A DNA stretch of 64,000 nucleotides, taken from Anodontia alba (Eukaryota > Mollusca > Bivalvia > Lucinida > Lucinidae). The notes below the pieces were generated by a model. It saw nothing but the letters and a program-made list of their open reading frames with translations, was not told where the DNA came from and searched no databases. Of the stretch, positions 1-11,720 are shown one piece after another. Each line of letters opens with the position of its first letter. The stretch's first letter is position 1. The DNA lies in NCBI GenBank assembly GCA_964016985.1, contig OZ024831.1, forward strand, positions 20,570,195 to 20,634,194, given 5' to 3'. Made by a program: the position numbers and the translations under genes.

Positions 1-368
1 AACTGAGAAATATATACACCATAGGATGTAGCACGAGGCACACCATCATTTTAAAACAGAACCTTTACAAAATAAAAATCAAAGTCTTTCCGTTTGTCAG
101 AATTTCTAGAAGAGATTATATCATTAGATATTGCTAAATTTATAAATCCATCCAGAAACAAAGGTATTCGTTTTATTTGACTGAAGTTCTTTTGGCTAAC
201 TTTTATCAGCTATTTGTTCAAAATAATCATCAATATTTAGTAAGTCATCCAAAAAATCGAGACGCTGAATTGAATATTTCAACAATACAATACCAATCTG
301 ATTTTGCTGGGAAGAGACAACAATGTCTCCTTCGTAACAAAACAGAAACATACCTATCTGTAAGAATG

Positions 369-384
369 GTGTGTGTGGGGTTGT

Positions 385-415
<31 letters not shown>

Positions 416-418
416 GGG
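369..418 (+). repeat. (GT)n followed by a G run
   Basis: GT dinucleotides run directly into about 20 consecutive G, on the + strand. Such a run could form a G-quadruplex. The overlapping Gly/Val/Cys-rich frames are translations of the repeat. Confidence 0.9.
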
Positions 419-594
419 AGGGGCAGGGGGTGATGGCGGGGGGCGTGGCATTCGTATGTCCACAATTTGTTGATATAATTCAGTACCAGACCATATACTG
501 CTATTATCTAGAAGAAACAAAAAGCCGCACTAAGTTTATGACGAGACAACTAAGCATGATGAGACAACTAAGCATGATGTTTATGATCCTCAAG

Positions 595-634
595 AACACA
601 CACACAAAAAAAAAAAAAACACAAAAAAAAAACA

Positions 635-683
<49 letters not shown>
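595..683 (+). repeat. A-rich tract and (CA)n microsatellite
   Basis: An A-rich CA-interrupted stretch leads into an uninterrupted CA array from about 639 to 682. Confidence 0.95.
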
Positions 684-1047
684 GTTCTCATGTAAAGCAA
701 GGAATAGAAAACAATCTGAAACCCACTGTTGTGCAATGAAAGAAGGAAACATAACTATCAACCATGGTTGGGTTAAAACTAAGGATGCAGTCTGTCGCAT
801 AACATCCCTGTTATATCTAATCCTCTTATCACGGCCAAGTGTTCTTTTAATTCTTCTAAAAGATTGTATTTCCCTACAATGTTGTTAAACATAAAACGAG
901 GTCGCCATAAACTATGGTTCTGATATTCATTGCTGCAGAAGCGTTTTCAAGATAACTTTAACAAATAAAACAGAAAAAATTAAAACAGACATCAGACAGA
1001 ACAGGAAGGACACTTACAGTTTATGCAATCCCAGGTATGTCGATCTG

Positions 1048-1121
<74 letters not shown>
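1048..1121. repeat. (TA)n microsatellite
   Basis: An uninterrupted TA array of about 74 bp. It is translated by the Tyr-Ile frame from 1,023, which is not a gene. Confidence 0.95.
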
Positions 1122-1125
<4 letters not shown>

Positions 1126-2435
1126 TTGGGGCGCTTGGTGACGCTTTTCCAGGTGCGAGGGAATCATTCCCGTGTATAGTGTATATTTCCGGGACTATCG
1201 GGATTTAACGTTGGTGCGGTGCGAGGTTTAATGAGGACCATTACATTCAGTCACAGGTAAGTTACATTTCTTGTGCATTATATATAAATATTATAGTAAT
1301 ATATATTAAGAACATTTTACTTGTCATGAAAGACATAAAAAATATTCTAATACCATTAATAATACAGCTGATTAAAGGGTAAATATCATAAAACTCTTTA
1401 TATATCTGTAGCTTTACAGGTAGGGGCCTAAGAAGGGGAATTTGGATAATTTATATATTTAGGTTCATGGTCTTAAATAAAAATCTTATACAGCGAAAAT
1501 GATTTATTTAAAATAAACCATAGTTCTTTTCAACGACAACAATAAAACAATACCAACAGCAATGATACATCGACACGCTAGATAAAAAGAATAGATAAAT
1601 ATGTCAACACAGGTGAAAAAAAAAAAAATCTGACAGGTTGTAAATACGATACCCTCATGTCAGGGTAAAAACCTCTACCTGATGTCCACAAATTGCCCAG
1701 GTTAGGATAATCAGTTGGTTGTCCAAACACGGCGACGAAATTTGCCATCCTCGATTGTTTAGCGAGGCACCGTCGTATGGACATTTTCTATCACTTAGCT
1801 GGTGTTTATTTGAATTAATTAATTAATACGTGATATTTACAGTTTGAGTGAGGCTGTATATGTATAAATCTATTCAGACTGTGAAACCAGTTTTAATTTA
1901 GCGAGTCTTCTCTTGTGAATCTTGTAGACGTACTCTCTTAAAGACATAGGCAAAATGAGACCAAAAGTGGAACCGCGCACTAATGATTTTATTGCCCCTA
2001 CTTAGGGGCTATGCGAGATAGATCAAAGGACATGTCCTAAAGAGGTGATTATGAATTACCAGCAGCGGATAATAAAGGGGCCTCCTGAAGGGTAATCAAC
2101 ATTTTTTGAGGGGATAACAGATAGTTTAGAAAATTGGACCTTTTTTAGAGAAGATATGAATGGTTTGTTTATTTAGTAATTTGTTTCTCTCATTCTTAAA
2201 ATATTTATTAAATTTAATTTGTTTTGTTGTCTTATTTATTGAAGGGGAATACATACTTTGAAGGAATAAAACGTAGTTTGGAAAATTGATTTATTTAGAT
2301 TGGAATGCTTTTTTCTTTATATATGAATTTGTTTCTTTCATTGTTAATTTGTTTTTGGTTGTTTATTTATTTATTTATTTATTTAGGTAGCCTTCTGAAG
2401 GAATAGAATACTTCTTTTGAAAATATATTTAAAAA

Positions 2436-2437
<2 letters not shown>

Positions 2438-2526
<89 letters not shown>
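2438..2526. repeat. (TA)n microsatellite
   Basis: An uninterrupted TA array of nearly 90 bp, followed by TTTA/TTTG-rich sequence to about 2,640. Confidence 0.95.
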
Positions 2527-2529
<3 letters not shown>

Positions 2530-2754
2530 TTTTATTTATTTGTTTCAATGTATTTATTTATTTTTGTCTATTTATTTATTATTATTTTGTCTACTTATCT
2601 ATATTTGTTTATATTTTAATTATGCATTCATTCATTCATACGTGAGTGAAATATTGTGGGACTAAGCCGAAAAATCAGTATGTGCATTTCTAGTGGCATC
2701 ACTATTTATTTCATCATGACTGAAATATTGCTGACCTGGCCATAAAATAGGGGT

Positions 2755-3015
2755 GGTCGGGTGTGGCGAAGGTGTTGTGTATCTTACGTCACCGGGATGT
2801 CGAAATGATATTGGCTAACAGTTGGGTAAGGGCTTGCTATCTTTGTAGCAGACAAAGGTTGATGGGGAAATGCTTTTATTTCTTCTGTTTCTTCACTTTC
2901 CGTTCCTCTTTTTTCCCTGTCCGTCTCTTTCATCCCCTCTGCTATTTCTTCTACATCTTTTCTCCCTTTCTCTGGCAGACGACACAAAATGACCCACAAG
3001 GGCTGATGTGTCGCT
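2755..3015. mobile_element. Short dispersed element, MITE-like (copy 1)
   Basis: The sequence from GGTCGGGTGTGGCGAAGG to AAAATGACCCACAAGGG recurs, shortened and diverged, at about 26,055-26,255. Both share the middle block TTTCTTCTGTTTCTTCACTTTC and the block CTTTCTCTGG-AGA-GACACAAAATGACC. No coding capacity is visible, and terminal repeats are not clear. Confidence 0.6.
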
Positions 3016-3329
3016 AAACCCCAACGCCTGGCCATAAAAGTCAGAGTGCATTTCCAATAAAGGGTCTCCAGTTTTGTTTCATTATTACTGAACTTATGTG
3101 TCTGTAAAACCTGTGATTAACTGTGCATTTCAAGTGACAGGACAATGACTGTACGCCAGCTCATATGATATTACCTGTTGAACAGAAATATGTCAATACT
3201 AAATTCCCCAATGTTAAATTCCCTATATTGAGCCTCTACCTGTCCATCTTTCATTGACAGTATACCAGGTTTTTATGACACCTAGTCCCTTATCAGAGAT
3301 AAGACTAATGGCCCAGACTCATCTTATTT

Positions 3330-4295
3330 TTATGTCTTTACTGCAATTCCAATGTATCCAATATTTCAGAATGAGTATCCCGTGGGTCTAACACTATGGA
3401 CGCATCTAGCACAAACTGTGTTAATAATTCTGCAGTTTGTATATAGCCATTAATTTTCCCACTTAGTACTTGGTTATTTCGTAATTTGTCCAAAATCTCT
3501 TGCCTTTCGCTTTCAAAGACTGAGCATTCTGAAATAAAATGTTGTCTAGTTTCATGAGCCACAGAACATAACTTACATGTTGGATCCACTGCATGCTGGT
3601 TAAAGACTGCACAATTTCCTTGTAATATTTATGTGCCGTTAACAATTTACATTTTAATTGTGCACGTTTCTTGTCCATGATATTACATCTTACCGTAGAC
3701 CAAAATAGGGTGACTTAATCTGGATTTACATACTTCAGGGAAGTTTTGGTTTCCTCTCCAGCTTTCCATGACGCTTCTACATAAGAATTTATTGCATTAT
3801 TCAGACGCCTCTTCCACTCAGATTTCGTGATCTATTGTTGGAACAACGTAAAAACCGATGGCATATTACTCTTTTTAAAGACTGATATAATGTAGTTAAA
3901 CCAACTTTTCTCATTATGATTTTTCATAGCTAATTGTCTTTCCGCGATTCGGTATTCATTTGGAGCTTTATCCCTTATAATGTTCATAAAGAGGTTGAGC
4001 GGGTTTTGTGTATAATTACTTCAACTGGTAAAATATCCAATAGCGCCAACACAGCCATATTTGTGGTTCTATCTGGAAGGCCCTGTATTTGCTTTAGTGA
4101 TTTTCTTTGGAGTTTTCGATCATTTGAAAGTCTGTCTTTCTTAAAAGAATAACCTCAACTCCATAAGTTAACCTCGGTAAAACAAGTAATTCAGATACAC
4201 CTTCAGTCCGTTTCCGCTGTGTAATCCAGTACCGATAAGAGAGTATGCCGGTTTTCGTCCCGTGGGACGTTTTCTTCAGTTTTGGGGCTTTCATC
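3330..4295 (-). mobile_element. Decayed LINE, C-terminal part of the reverse-transcriptase ORF
   Basis: The minus-strand frame 3,338-3,589 carries a zinc-knuckle-like motif C-x2-C...H-x4-C (text CKLCSVAHETRQHFISEC) typical of the C-terminus of non-LTR retrotransposon polyproteins. A second minus frame (3,463-3,678) and a third (4,094-4,294, with PRLTYGVEVILL) fit upstream parts of the same protein. They lie in different frames with stops between them, so the ORF is broken by frameshifts. The reverse-transcriptase core is absent, as expected for a 5'-truncated, old insertion. Confidence 0.65.
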
Positions 4296-4864
4296 CCTAC
4301 ACGTCACCAACAAAAAGCACAAATGAACTGCGAGACAATTTAACTGATATCTTAAATATCGAGGTATATCAAGTGCATGGCTATTAATAGATAAAAATAC
4401 TTTTTATAAATATGAAAAAGCTAAGCTTCTAACTTGCGCAAACTCGAAACAAAATGTTCCCCTTTCTTTTTCATGAACATAAGTTTGTTTCACGATGTTC
4501 CGTCTAGAGCAGTCAGAAATTAAAAGACCCAAAAGCTTTCAAATAAAAGCAAAATATGCATATGTTCGTAGGTACCCGAACTGATATGCAAAACTGAAAT
4601 AATGTTTAGGATGAGTTGTAATTTAAAGATTTTTTTAGCTGGTGGCCATCTTGTTCATTGGAGAGAAACCATTCCAGTTATTTTAGTAGAGAGACTCCTT
4701 GGAAATATTCTTGTGAAGTTTGATTGAATTGGCCTAAATGCTATAGGAGGAGTTGTCATTTGAAGAGTTTATCTACTTTTAGCTCAAACGGTTTCAACTA
4801 TTTTGGTAAAGAGACACATAGTCAATATGCCTGTGGTTTGAGTGAAATTGGCCCAGTGATATAT

Positions 4865-4970
4865 CCAGCTAGCATTCTACGTAAATCTACATCGGGCCGT
4901 CATCGGCCCGTCAGCTACCCTGACGGGCCGATGACAGCCCAATATAGATTTACGTAGAATGCTGACTGGG
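4865..4970. mobile_element. Palindromic GC-core element (copy 1)
   Basis: This is a near-perfect inverted repeat. The ends are CCAGCTAGCATTCTACGTAA and its complement, and the core repeats GGGCCG-CATCGGCCCGTCAG on both strands. Close relatives lie at 12,348-12,454 and 62,904-62,990. One arm change (GACAGCCC against GGGCCGTC) has lost pairing. It has no coding capacity and is probably a small non-autonomous DNA element. It sits inside the degenerate array. Confidence 0.85.
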
Positions 4971-5810
4971 TAGGACGTCGAGGAGTCATTTAAATATTTT
5001 TCTGTTTTTTAAATCTCCGGCATATAAAGTTTATAGGGGAAATATAGTTTTCGTCGTTTCCGTAACAATGTTTGCCTTTGTGTCCGTCTGTCTGTATGCA
5101 TGTCTTTGTGTAAACTGTTTCTTTTTTTCGTCAAAGATTTCTCTATTACTCGCAACTACTTTACCTAGGATTTAAAATAAAATGGTACAAACATTTAGTA
5201 TGACTTGTTGTATTGTGTAAGTGGTTACGGTCATGGTACCTAAGCCATAATCCAAACTCATAAATCCGTAAACGAATGACGAATCAGAATGTTCAGACCA
5301 ACAGACATGGCCACCAGAATAAAGGGTGTAATCAGGCGTCCGCGGATAGTAAGCATTACTTGGTAAGCAAGCTTCGCCCAAAGAGGGAATTAGCATACTT
5401 ATACTTATCATTCCTTTTATTCGTCCATTTTTCCTTCTCTCCATAAAATTGTTTTCGTCTCAGATTTCTCTTCAAATTTTGTATACACTTACACAGGGTT
5501 GAAGTATATATTGTGTAAAAGAAAACCACGCTGAAATTTCCTTTGCCTTCTTTTTTCTGTCTTTTCTTTTTTTTCCATCTCTCACTCAAATTTTATGTAT
5601 AGGTAAGTTTGTGTCAAAAATTTCTCAGGAAATTCTACACCAAAGACTTTGAAGTTTTTTCACAAGCATTTACTATCACTTGTTGTATTGTGCCAGAGAC
5701 ATTTAGCATGCTTATCATTCTCTTTATTTGTCTATTGTTTCTTTCTCTCAATTTTTTTTCCTCACAGATTTCTATGAGAGCCAGATTCTTCAAATTTCAA
5801 ATTTAGTTTT

Positions 5811-5834
5811 TTTTTTTTTTTTTTTTTTTTTTTA
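5811..5834. repeat. Poly(T) tract
   Basis: A run of about two dozen T within the degenerate array. Confidence 0.9.
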
Positions 5835-7490
5835 GTATATACCCACAGAGGCTTGAAGTATAATAAATAAACTAAAACCACATTGCTGAAATTTAGTTTG
5901 CCTTTATTATTATTATTATTATTTTCAATTTCTCACTCAAATGTAATGCATAGGAAATTTGTGTCAAACAGTTCTCAGGAACTACTACACCTAGGATTTT
6001 CAAATTTGGTACAAACACTTGGTATGACTAGATGTATTGTGTAAAAGAGAATCAGCATCCGCATGCTTACCATTCCTTTTATTTGTCTAGTTTTTCTCCC
6101 TCTCCAATGTCTGTGTGTACACTTTTGTATTCGTCAAAGATTTCTCGGCACCTACTCTACGTAGGAGTTTGAAAATTGGTACAGACATTGAGTATGACTA
6201 GTATTATGTAAGAGAGAATCAGCATCCTCATGCTTATCGTTATACCCCCGGCATATTAAGTATACAGGGGGTATTATAGCTTTCGTCTTTTCCATAACAA
6301 TGTTTGTATGTTCGTCTGTCTGTCTGTTTATGAACTTTTTTCCGTCAAAAACTTTTCAGGAACTACTCTTCCTAGGCTACCTAGGATTTTTAAATTTTGT
6401 ACAAACATTGTGTTTGTTTTATTCGTCCAATTTACCTTCTCTCCAGTAAAATGGCTTGAAGTATACTTTGTCAAAGAAAACCATGACATTGAAATTTATT
6501 TTGCATTCTCTTTTTTTTCCATTTCTCACAACCAAATGTAATGTATAGGGAAATTTGTGTCAAAAAAGTTCTCAGGAACTACTGCAACAAAGATTTTCAA
6601 AGTTGGTACAAACATTGGATACGACTAGCCGTATTGTGTAAGAGAAAATCATCATCTTCGTACGGGTCATTCCTTTTATTTCCTTTTATTTGTCCATTTT
6701 TCTTTCTCTCCAAAAACAAAACTTTCTTCACATTTCTCTGGTCCTATGAAAAGTAGAGTCTTCAAATTTTGTATACACCTACAGAAGGTTGTGTAAAAGA
6801 TAAACAAGATACTGCAATTTATTTTGCCTTCTTTTTCCATTTTTCCTTTTCCATCTGTCACTCAAAGTAAGTCACAGGGAAATCTGTGTCAAAGATTTCT
6901 AAGAAACCATAAGACGTAGGATTTTGAAAGTTTGTACAAACATGCTTGTCATTTCCTTGATTTGTCCATTTTTCTTTCTTTCTTATAAAAGTCACAGATT
7001 TATCACCCGCTATTAGAGCCAGAATCTTCAAATGTTTATTAGCCTTTGCAATGGCGAAGTGGGTCATTTAAGAGAAAACCAAGATGCTGAGATTCATTTC
7101 TTTTGTCCGTCTCTCCTGTGCAATACTAAGGAAAATTTGCGTAGATCTGCAAAATTGGTCCAACATACCACTAATAGCTATGGCCGGGGATATGCCCACT
7201 GTCTTCTATATTTAGCTCTGGAAGCTATCTTGTTTATTGGAGCTAAACCATCATAGCTATTTCAGTAGTGAATCACCAAGGCACAGTTTGGCCCAAAGGT
7301 GTACAGGAAGGTGTCATTTAAAGATTTTTTTCTGTTTTTGGCTCTGGCGACCATCTTGTTCATTATAGCGGAACAATTTTAAGTACTTTGGTAGAGAGTC
7401 ACGTAAGCATTTTTTTTGCGGAGTTTGATTGAAATTGGCTCAGGGGTGTAGGAGGTTGTCATTTATGTCAAATTGTTGATACTCGACGGA

Positions 7491-8231
7491 CGGCACACGA
7501 CGCTAAAGATTTTCATAAAAAAAAAAAAAGATGCTGCAGATGTAATACTTTTCTTTAAAGGCGGGTAAGTGAGATAGGGATAGGCATTTGTATGACAAAC
7601 AAAAGAAGGTATAACTGGGCGTGATATAATATATTAAAGGAGAAACAGTGTTTGAAATATGCTACCTCAGATTCATACTGAATTATCCCCACGTACTTTC
7701 ATGACCATGTTTCTCCAAGACTAGGGCTTACGTTACAAAGTCAATGCGTGTTTAGTATATCGGACACTATAGGTAATGTAACGGCAAAAAATGAAGACTT
7801 TGTTACGGGGCAGAAAAAGGGCCTTATGGAAACCCCGCCCTTTCATGCTGAGCAGAGTTGAGTTTTATAAAGTTTTATAACCCCGGGGACAGAACGTCCT
7901 TCTTTGTTTTGTTCTGTGTTTCTAAAGGATCAGTCTTTCAGATAATTTTGTCTGGAAGGAGATAAGGTATCGCAGAATTACTGTAAAGCGAAAAAGTGCC
8001 TTCGAGCTTGCGCAAAATGCACATTCAGATTCATCCCGCGCATTCTCAAATTCTCATTAGTGCACTAACTCTCCATTGATACATTATAGTATCAAATAAT
8101 TCTGTTAGCGGGCAGCGAAGGCCCTGATCAGACCGCGCGGATGTCTGACGACACGTTTTCGCATTGCGCGGCCCACAGTAAGAATAGTGGAATGGGTATG
8201 TAAGCTTGAAGATGGAAAAGGGAGATACACT

Positions 8232-8265
<34 letters not shown>

Positions 8266-8465
8266 TACATCAGTCGCTAAAGTAACACTAAACCAAATGG
8301 GAAACAGTTTATAACTGATGTAATAATTATACCGACTGAGTACAAATCTGGTCTGATCCTTGCTGTTTCATTTAAGGCAATTTTAGTTTTGGTTGGGTTT
8401 AGTTCCTGTATTTATTTTCCGAAAAGACTATTTTCGTTTATTGACAACAATGTTTCTGTTTTCAG
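7491..8465. other. Gene-free stretch upstream of the TRIM-like gene
   Basis: No convincing ORF. It contains a fragment GTTTTATAACCCCGGGG (about 7,870-7,886) that matches the end of the MITE at 27,763-28,012, a fragment GATCAGACCGCGCGGATG (8,127-8,144) seen in the bivalve MITE at 57,786, and a TG microsatellite. Confidence 0.5.
8239..8265. repeat. (TG)n microsatellite
   Basis: A short, uninterrupted TG array about 400 bp upstream of the TRIM-like start codon. Confidence 0.9.
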
Positions 8466-8466
8466 A
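8448..8466 (+). promoter_or_regulatory. Possible 3' splice site of a 5'-UTR exon
   Basis: The sequence AATGTTTCTGTTTTCAG followed by ATCG has a pyrimidine tract and CAG of a good acceptor. An in-frame stop lies immediately before the ATG at 8,659, so any upstream exon would be untranslated. I see no matching first exon. Confidence 0.35.
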
Positions 8467-8658
8467 TCGTAACACAACAAGATCTTCACTATGTTACAAG
8501 AATACAAGTATTTTGAAATAATTCATGGCCAATTTATTGACAGTCAAGAGGAAATAAGGTTCTCTACGGATTTGCGCCTATATTATGAATAAATACAGTC
8601 AGAATCAGTGAAAGAATTGACAAGAAACTGTAAGACCTAATACAGCATAAATAAATAA

Positions 8659-10173
8659 ATGATGGAAACGCCAATACTTCTTTGCACTTGCAAACATAAT
8701 TATGTAGTTTATTTTTGTGCAAGTCACAAGGATGTAATTTGTCCCCAGTGTACAAAAGTAGAACACACAAAATGTGACACATTGACTATTGAAGAGGCAC
8801 TGGAAAATGAAACTGTTGTGAATGAATTTAAAGCTTCTTCTGATCAGATTAATCAGCTTTGTGAACAAGCAATTAGTGAAGACAACAACCAGTCAGAGCT
8901 TCTTCAGGAATTATCGGAAAGTGAACAGTTATGTAAAGGCGAAATAGAACGTTTCAAGAAAGACATTAGCACAATGTTAGACACGCTAGAGGAAAAGACT
9001 CTTAATGAACTGAAAGATCATGTAAGCAAGCAAGAATCTATAATTAATGTCCGTAAAGAATTGTGTGGAAACATTATCAAAAATTTGCAACATTATAACC
9101 AGACTTCCGAACAAATACAGGAAAAGAAAGACAAAAAGCAAACATTTGTGGAAAAAGTAAAACACGCAAAAAAACTTCATGTCTACGAAACGGCAATTAA
9201 TGATATTCACAAGGAATCATATGCACCAAGTATTGATTTCACCGAAGATCAGTGTCTGGAAGAGATACAAAATCAGGTTGAAAAATTGGGAAGTCTTTAC
9301 AGTCTTACAAAACACTGTCAAGTTACGTTGAATGTCACACAAGAAGAAACAGCCGAAGTTAAGAAATGTTTGTTAGATGTAGCCGCTAAAAGAGTAAAAG
9401 AATTTTCCGTAACACCGATGTATGATGCAGCACCAGATTATTCAGCAGCAGTGTTCATGGAAAATGGCGATATTCTATTATGTGATCAGAGAAATAGCAA
9501 GCTCATATTGTTGGGTACATCCCAGGAGATAAAAGATACAACAGAGACACTGGGTGAGCCATGGGATTTAACTGGGGTAGACAACAAACAGGTTATTTAT
9601 AGTATGGGAAGCTGTCAAGGTTTGCAGTACGTTCAAGTGTACCCCAGATTGGAACTAGGACATAGAATTCCTCTGGGTAGGTTGAGCTTTGGAGTCAAAT
9701 TCTCTCGTGGAAATATTTATGTTTCTTCGTTTAATTCTGTCACTGGAGAAATTTTGGTTTTGGACAAGTATGGCGAGTTGCAAAACACTGTCAAACTGTG
9801 TCATGGTAAATACAATTTTCGGTGCGCTTATTATCTTGAGATCAACGATAAAGGAGATAGGCTGTATATTGCTGAATGGAGCGACCATACTGTGGCGTGT
9901 TTTAAGACTGATGGCACCGTCATGTTTGTATATAGTCACATGGATTTATATTCTCCGAGGAGTCTTGTTGTAGATGGAAATGATAATGTTCTTGTTGGAA
10001 TTCCAGGAAGTTTCAAAATTCACGTGATTAAATCTGACGGTACCCATCACAAAACTTTACATCTAGGCGAAAGTGCCAAAGGACTTAGAAGTATTGCATA
10101 TAACTTCAAGGACGATACTATGCTTGTATGTTGTTATGAGCAGAAAGAAATGTTTCTATATCAGATTAAGTAA
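8659..10173 (+). CDS. TRIM-like protein: B-box, coiled coil and C-terminal beta-propeller, no RING
   Basis: This is an intact single-exon ORF of 504 residues. Residues about 9-39 form a B-box-type zinc site: C-T-C-K-H at 9-13, C20, H23, C28, C31, H36, C39; the spacing of the first ligand pair is not canonical. Residues about 60-230 are rich in Glu, Lys and Gln and look like a coiled coil for dimerisation. From about 250 to the end come repeated propeller-like strands (GDILLCDQRNSKLILL, GDRLYIAEWSDHTVACFKTDG, DGNDNVLVG), as in NHL-type TRIM proteins. With no RING it is unlikely to be an E3 ligase by itself; in molluscs such proteins are many and their roles, including proposed immune sensing, are mostly untested. 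An in-frame TAA immediately precedes the ATG. The second ATG (8,662) has the better context, with G at +4. An AC microsatellite begins 11 bp after the stop. Confidence 0.88.
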   Translation: MMETPILLCTCKHNYVVYFCASHKDVICPQCTKVEHTKCDTLTIEEALENETVVNEFKASSDQINQLCEQAISEDNNQSELLQELSESEQLCKGEIERFKKDISTMLDTLEEKTLNELKDHVSKQESIINVRKELCGNIIKNLQHYNQTSEQIQEKKDKKQTFVEKVKHAKKLHVYETAINDIHKESYAPSIDFTEDQCLEEIQNQVEKLGSLYSLTKHCQVTLNVTQEETAEVKKCLLDVAAKRVKEFSVTPMYDAAPDYSAAVFMENGDILLCDQRNSKLILLGTSQEIKDTTETLGEPWDLTGVDNKQVIYSMGSCQGLQYVQVYPRLELGHRIPLGRLSFGVKFSRGNIYVSSFNSVTGEILVLDKYGELQNTVKLCHGKYNFRCAYYLEINDKGDRLYIAEWSDHTVACFKTDGTVMFVYSHMDLYSPRSLVVDGNDNVLVGIPGSFKIHVIKSDGTHHKTLHLGESAKGLRSIAYNFKDDTMLVCCYEQKEMFLYQIK

Positions 10174-10179
10174 ACCATC

Positions 10180-10184
<5 letters not shown>

Positions 10185-10228
<44 letters not shown>
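10185..10228 (+). repeat. (AC)n microsatellite
   Basis: An AC array in the presumed 3' UTR of the TRIM-like gene. Confidence 0.95.
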
Positions 10229-10230
<2 letters not shown>

Positions 10231-10435
10231 TATATACGCATCTGGAATACTTGTATTATCTTATAGTGTGGAATATTCAGGATTTATATTCCTGATCGGG
10301 GTAATGAGAACTTTAAGATAGACCTGTGATACCGTTCATACTTCACATTTAACAGTTTATACGTCACACTTTTTCTTATATTCTTCCTATTTTTCTTTTT
10401 ATACTGCCATTCTAGACAGATCTTCCTGGGTAGAA

Positions 10436-10548
10436 ACCAATACTAAGTAATGTAGGTAAAGTTCAAGGATAAATCACTTTGTGCAGGGATCGTACTTCTC
10501 GAACTCGTCCGATGCTTTACCACTGCATCACATTGGTCCGAACTATTC
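10436..10548 (-). mobile_element. tRNA-derived SINE head, fragment
   Basis: On the minus strand the text GTGATGCAGTGGTAAAGCAT fits a polymerase III A box, and AAGTACGATCCCTGC fits a degenerate B box about 30 bp further on. No closed acceptor stem is visible, so it is not a functional tRNA. Confidence 0.45.
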
Positions 10549-10554
10549 ACAGTT

Positions 10555-11145
10555 CCTACTTCTCAGTTAATTGTTCGAACTTCACTGTTCATACTTCATA
10601 CTCACAGTTTATACGTCACAATTCATAATTCATACTGCGCAGTTCGCAGCAGAAGTTCATGGTTCTTAATTCACAGCTCCTACGTCACAGTTCATACTTT
10701 CTACTTCACAGTTCATTGTTCTTGATTCAAAGTTCACAGTTCCTGCGTCACAGTCCATAGTTCTTAATTCATAGTTCCTACGTCACAGTTCGTAGTTCCT
10801 ACTTCACAGTCCACAGTTCTTAATTCATAGTTCCTGCGTCACAGTTCACCGCTCCTACGTTACAGTTTATAGTTCCTACTTCACAGTTCATAGTTCTTAA
10901 TTCAAAGTTCATAGTTCCTGCGTCACAGTTCATAGTTCCTACGTCAAAATTCATACTTTCTACATCTCAGTTCACAGTTCCTGTTTCACAATTCATAGTG
11001 CATACTTCACAAATCACAGTTCATAGATACTACCTAATTCTTACTTCGCAATTCACAGTTCATACAGTTCATATTCCTACCTCACAGTTCCCTTCTTCAC
11101 AGTTCATAATTCCTACTTTACAGTAGTTCCTACTTCACAGTACTA
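10555..11145. repeat. Minisatellite, CACAGTTCATAGTTCCTACTT-type units
   Basis: Variants of the pieces TTCACAGTTC, ATAGTTC and CTACTTCA or CTACGTCA follow one another for about 600 bp with a short, drifting period of about 14-28 bp. Looser copies begin near 10,335. No coding potential. Confidence 0.85.
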
Positions 11146-11158
11146 GTATACATAGAGG

Positions 11159-11300
11159 ATCTTACATGAGTGGTCATTTAATATGAAATTTATGAAACGA
11201 GTTTGGTAATGCTGGTATTTTGCGAGCCTTGGCGAGCAAAATACCAGCATTACCAAACGAGTTTCATAAATTTCATATTAAATGACCACGAATGTAAGAT
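11159..11300. mobile_element. Hairpin element with about 55 bp arms
   Basis: ATCTTACAT-TGGTCATTTAATATG at the left is matched by its complement at the right, and the arms meet at TTTTGCGAGCCTTGGCGAGCAAAA. The block AAACGAGTTT reads the same way in both arms, leaving a small unpaired bubble. A 3' part (GAATGTAAGATTCTGTTTCG) is repeated downstream to about 11,360. Confidence 0.8.
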
Positions 11301-11589
11301 TCTGTTTCGATGAGTTTTCGATGAGTTTTCGAATGTAAGATTCTGTTTCGATGAGTTTTTTAACACATAGGTTTATTATGTTGCAAACTGCTTGGATGGT
11401 TAGTAGTATACTTGGTTGTTAACACATCTATATTTGATAACTTTGCTTCCTTTTTAGCTACACGACGTTGGGGCTGTCCTCAGAAAAAAAAAATGACATC
11501 TCTCTCCTAAATCTAGTTTTCATAGAACGCGGCGTCTGATTAGGGTTTAGCCCGTTTGCTTAAATTACAGAAAGTTAAGGGTTGAATGA

Positions 11590-11720
11590 AACAATCTTAT
11601 GTCCCCGTTCAGGACCATTTTCTCAGCCTGCACTCAGAGACAATCGACCCATCAGTGCTGTCAGCGCTTTGATTCACTACATGTTGGCGAACATGGTGGT
11701 ACACATTACATTGATTTTGT
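11590..11720 (+). mobile_element. Fragment of the element also found at 42,925 and 47,190
   Basis: The text from GTTCAGGACCATT through CACTCAGAGA-AATCGA to CAGTGCTGTCAGCGCTTTGATT matches the ends of the copies at about 42,925 (+) and 47,190-47,760 (-). The AT-rich middle is missing, so this is an internally deleted copy. Confidence 0.6.

Larger units (their letters stand above)
1..1250. other. Gene-free stretch with microsatellites
   Basis: No open frame here resembles a protein; the long frames run through simple repeats. It holds a GT/G tract, a CA tract, a TA tract and, near 885-960, a fragment that resembles 42,125-42,205 (shared text around TTGCTGCAGAAG). Confidence 0.6.
4637..7490. repeat. 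Degenerate tandem array, units of several hundred bp
   Basis: Blocks such as TTTGTGTCAAA-ATTTCTCAGGAA, TTTGGTACAAACATT-GTATGACTAG and TTCCTTTTATTTGTCCATTTTTC return repeatedly and out of phase through this stretch. Near its ends are blocks like GGCCATCTTGTTCATTGGAG. The small frames inside it translate the same repeated text and I do not count them as genes. Units are too diverged to give an exact period by eye. Confidence 0.7.

Noticed and set aside
369..800. Gly- and Thr/His-rich open frames at 177-888
   Set aside because: They translate GT, G and CA microsatellites on both strands and have no domain-like sequence.
1023..2665. Tyr-Ile repeat proteins at 1,023-1,208 and 2,417-2,665
   Set aside because: They are translations of TA arrays.
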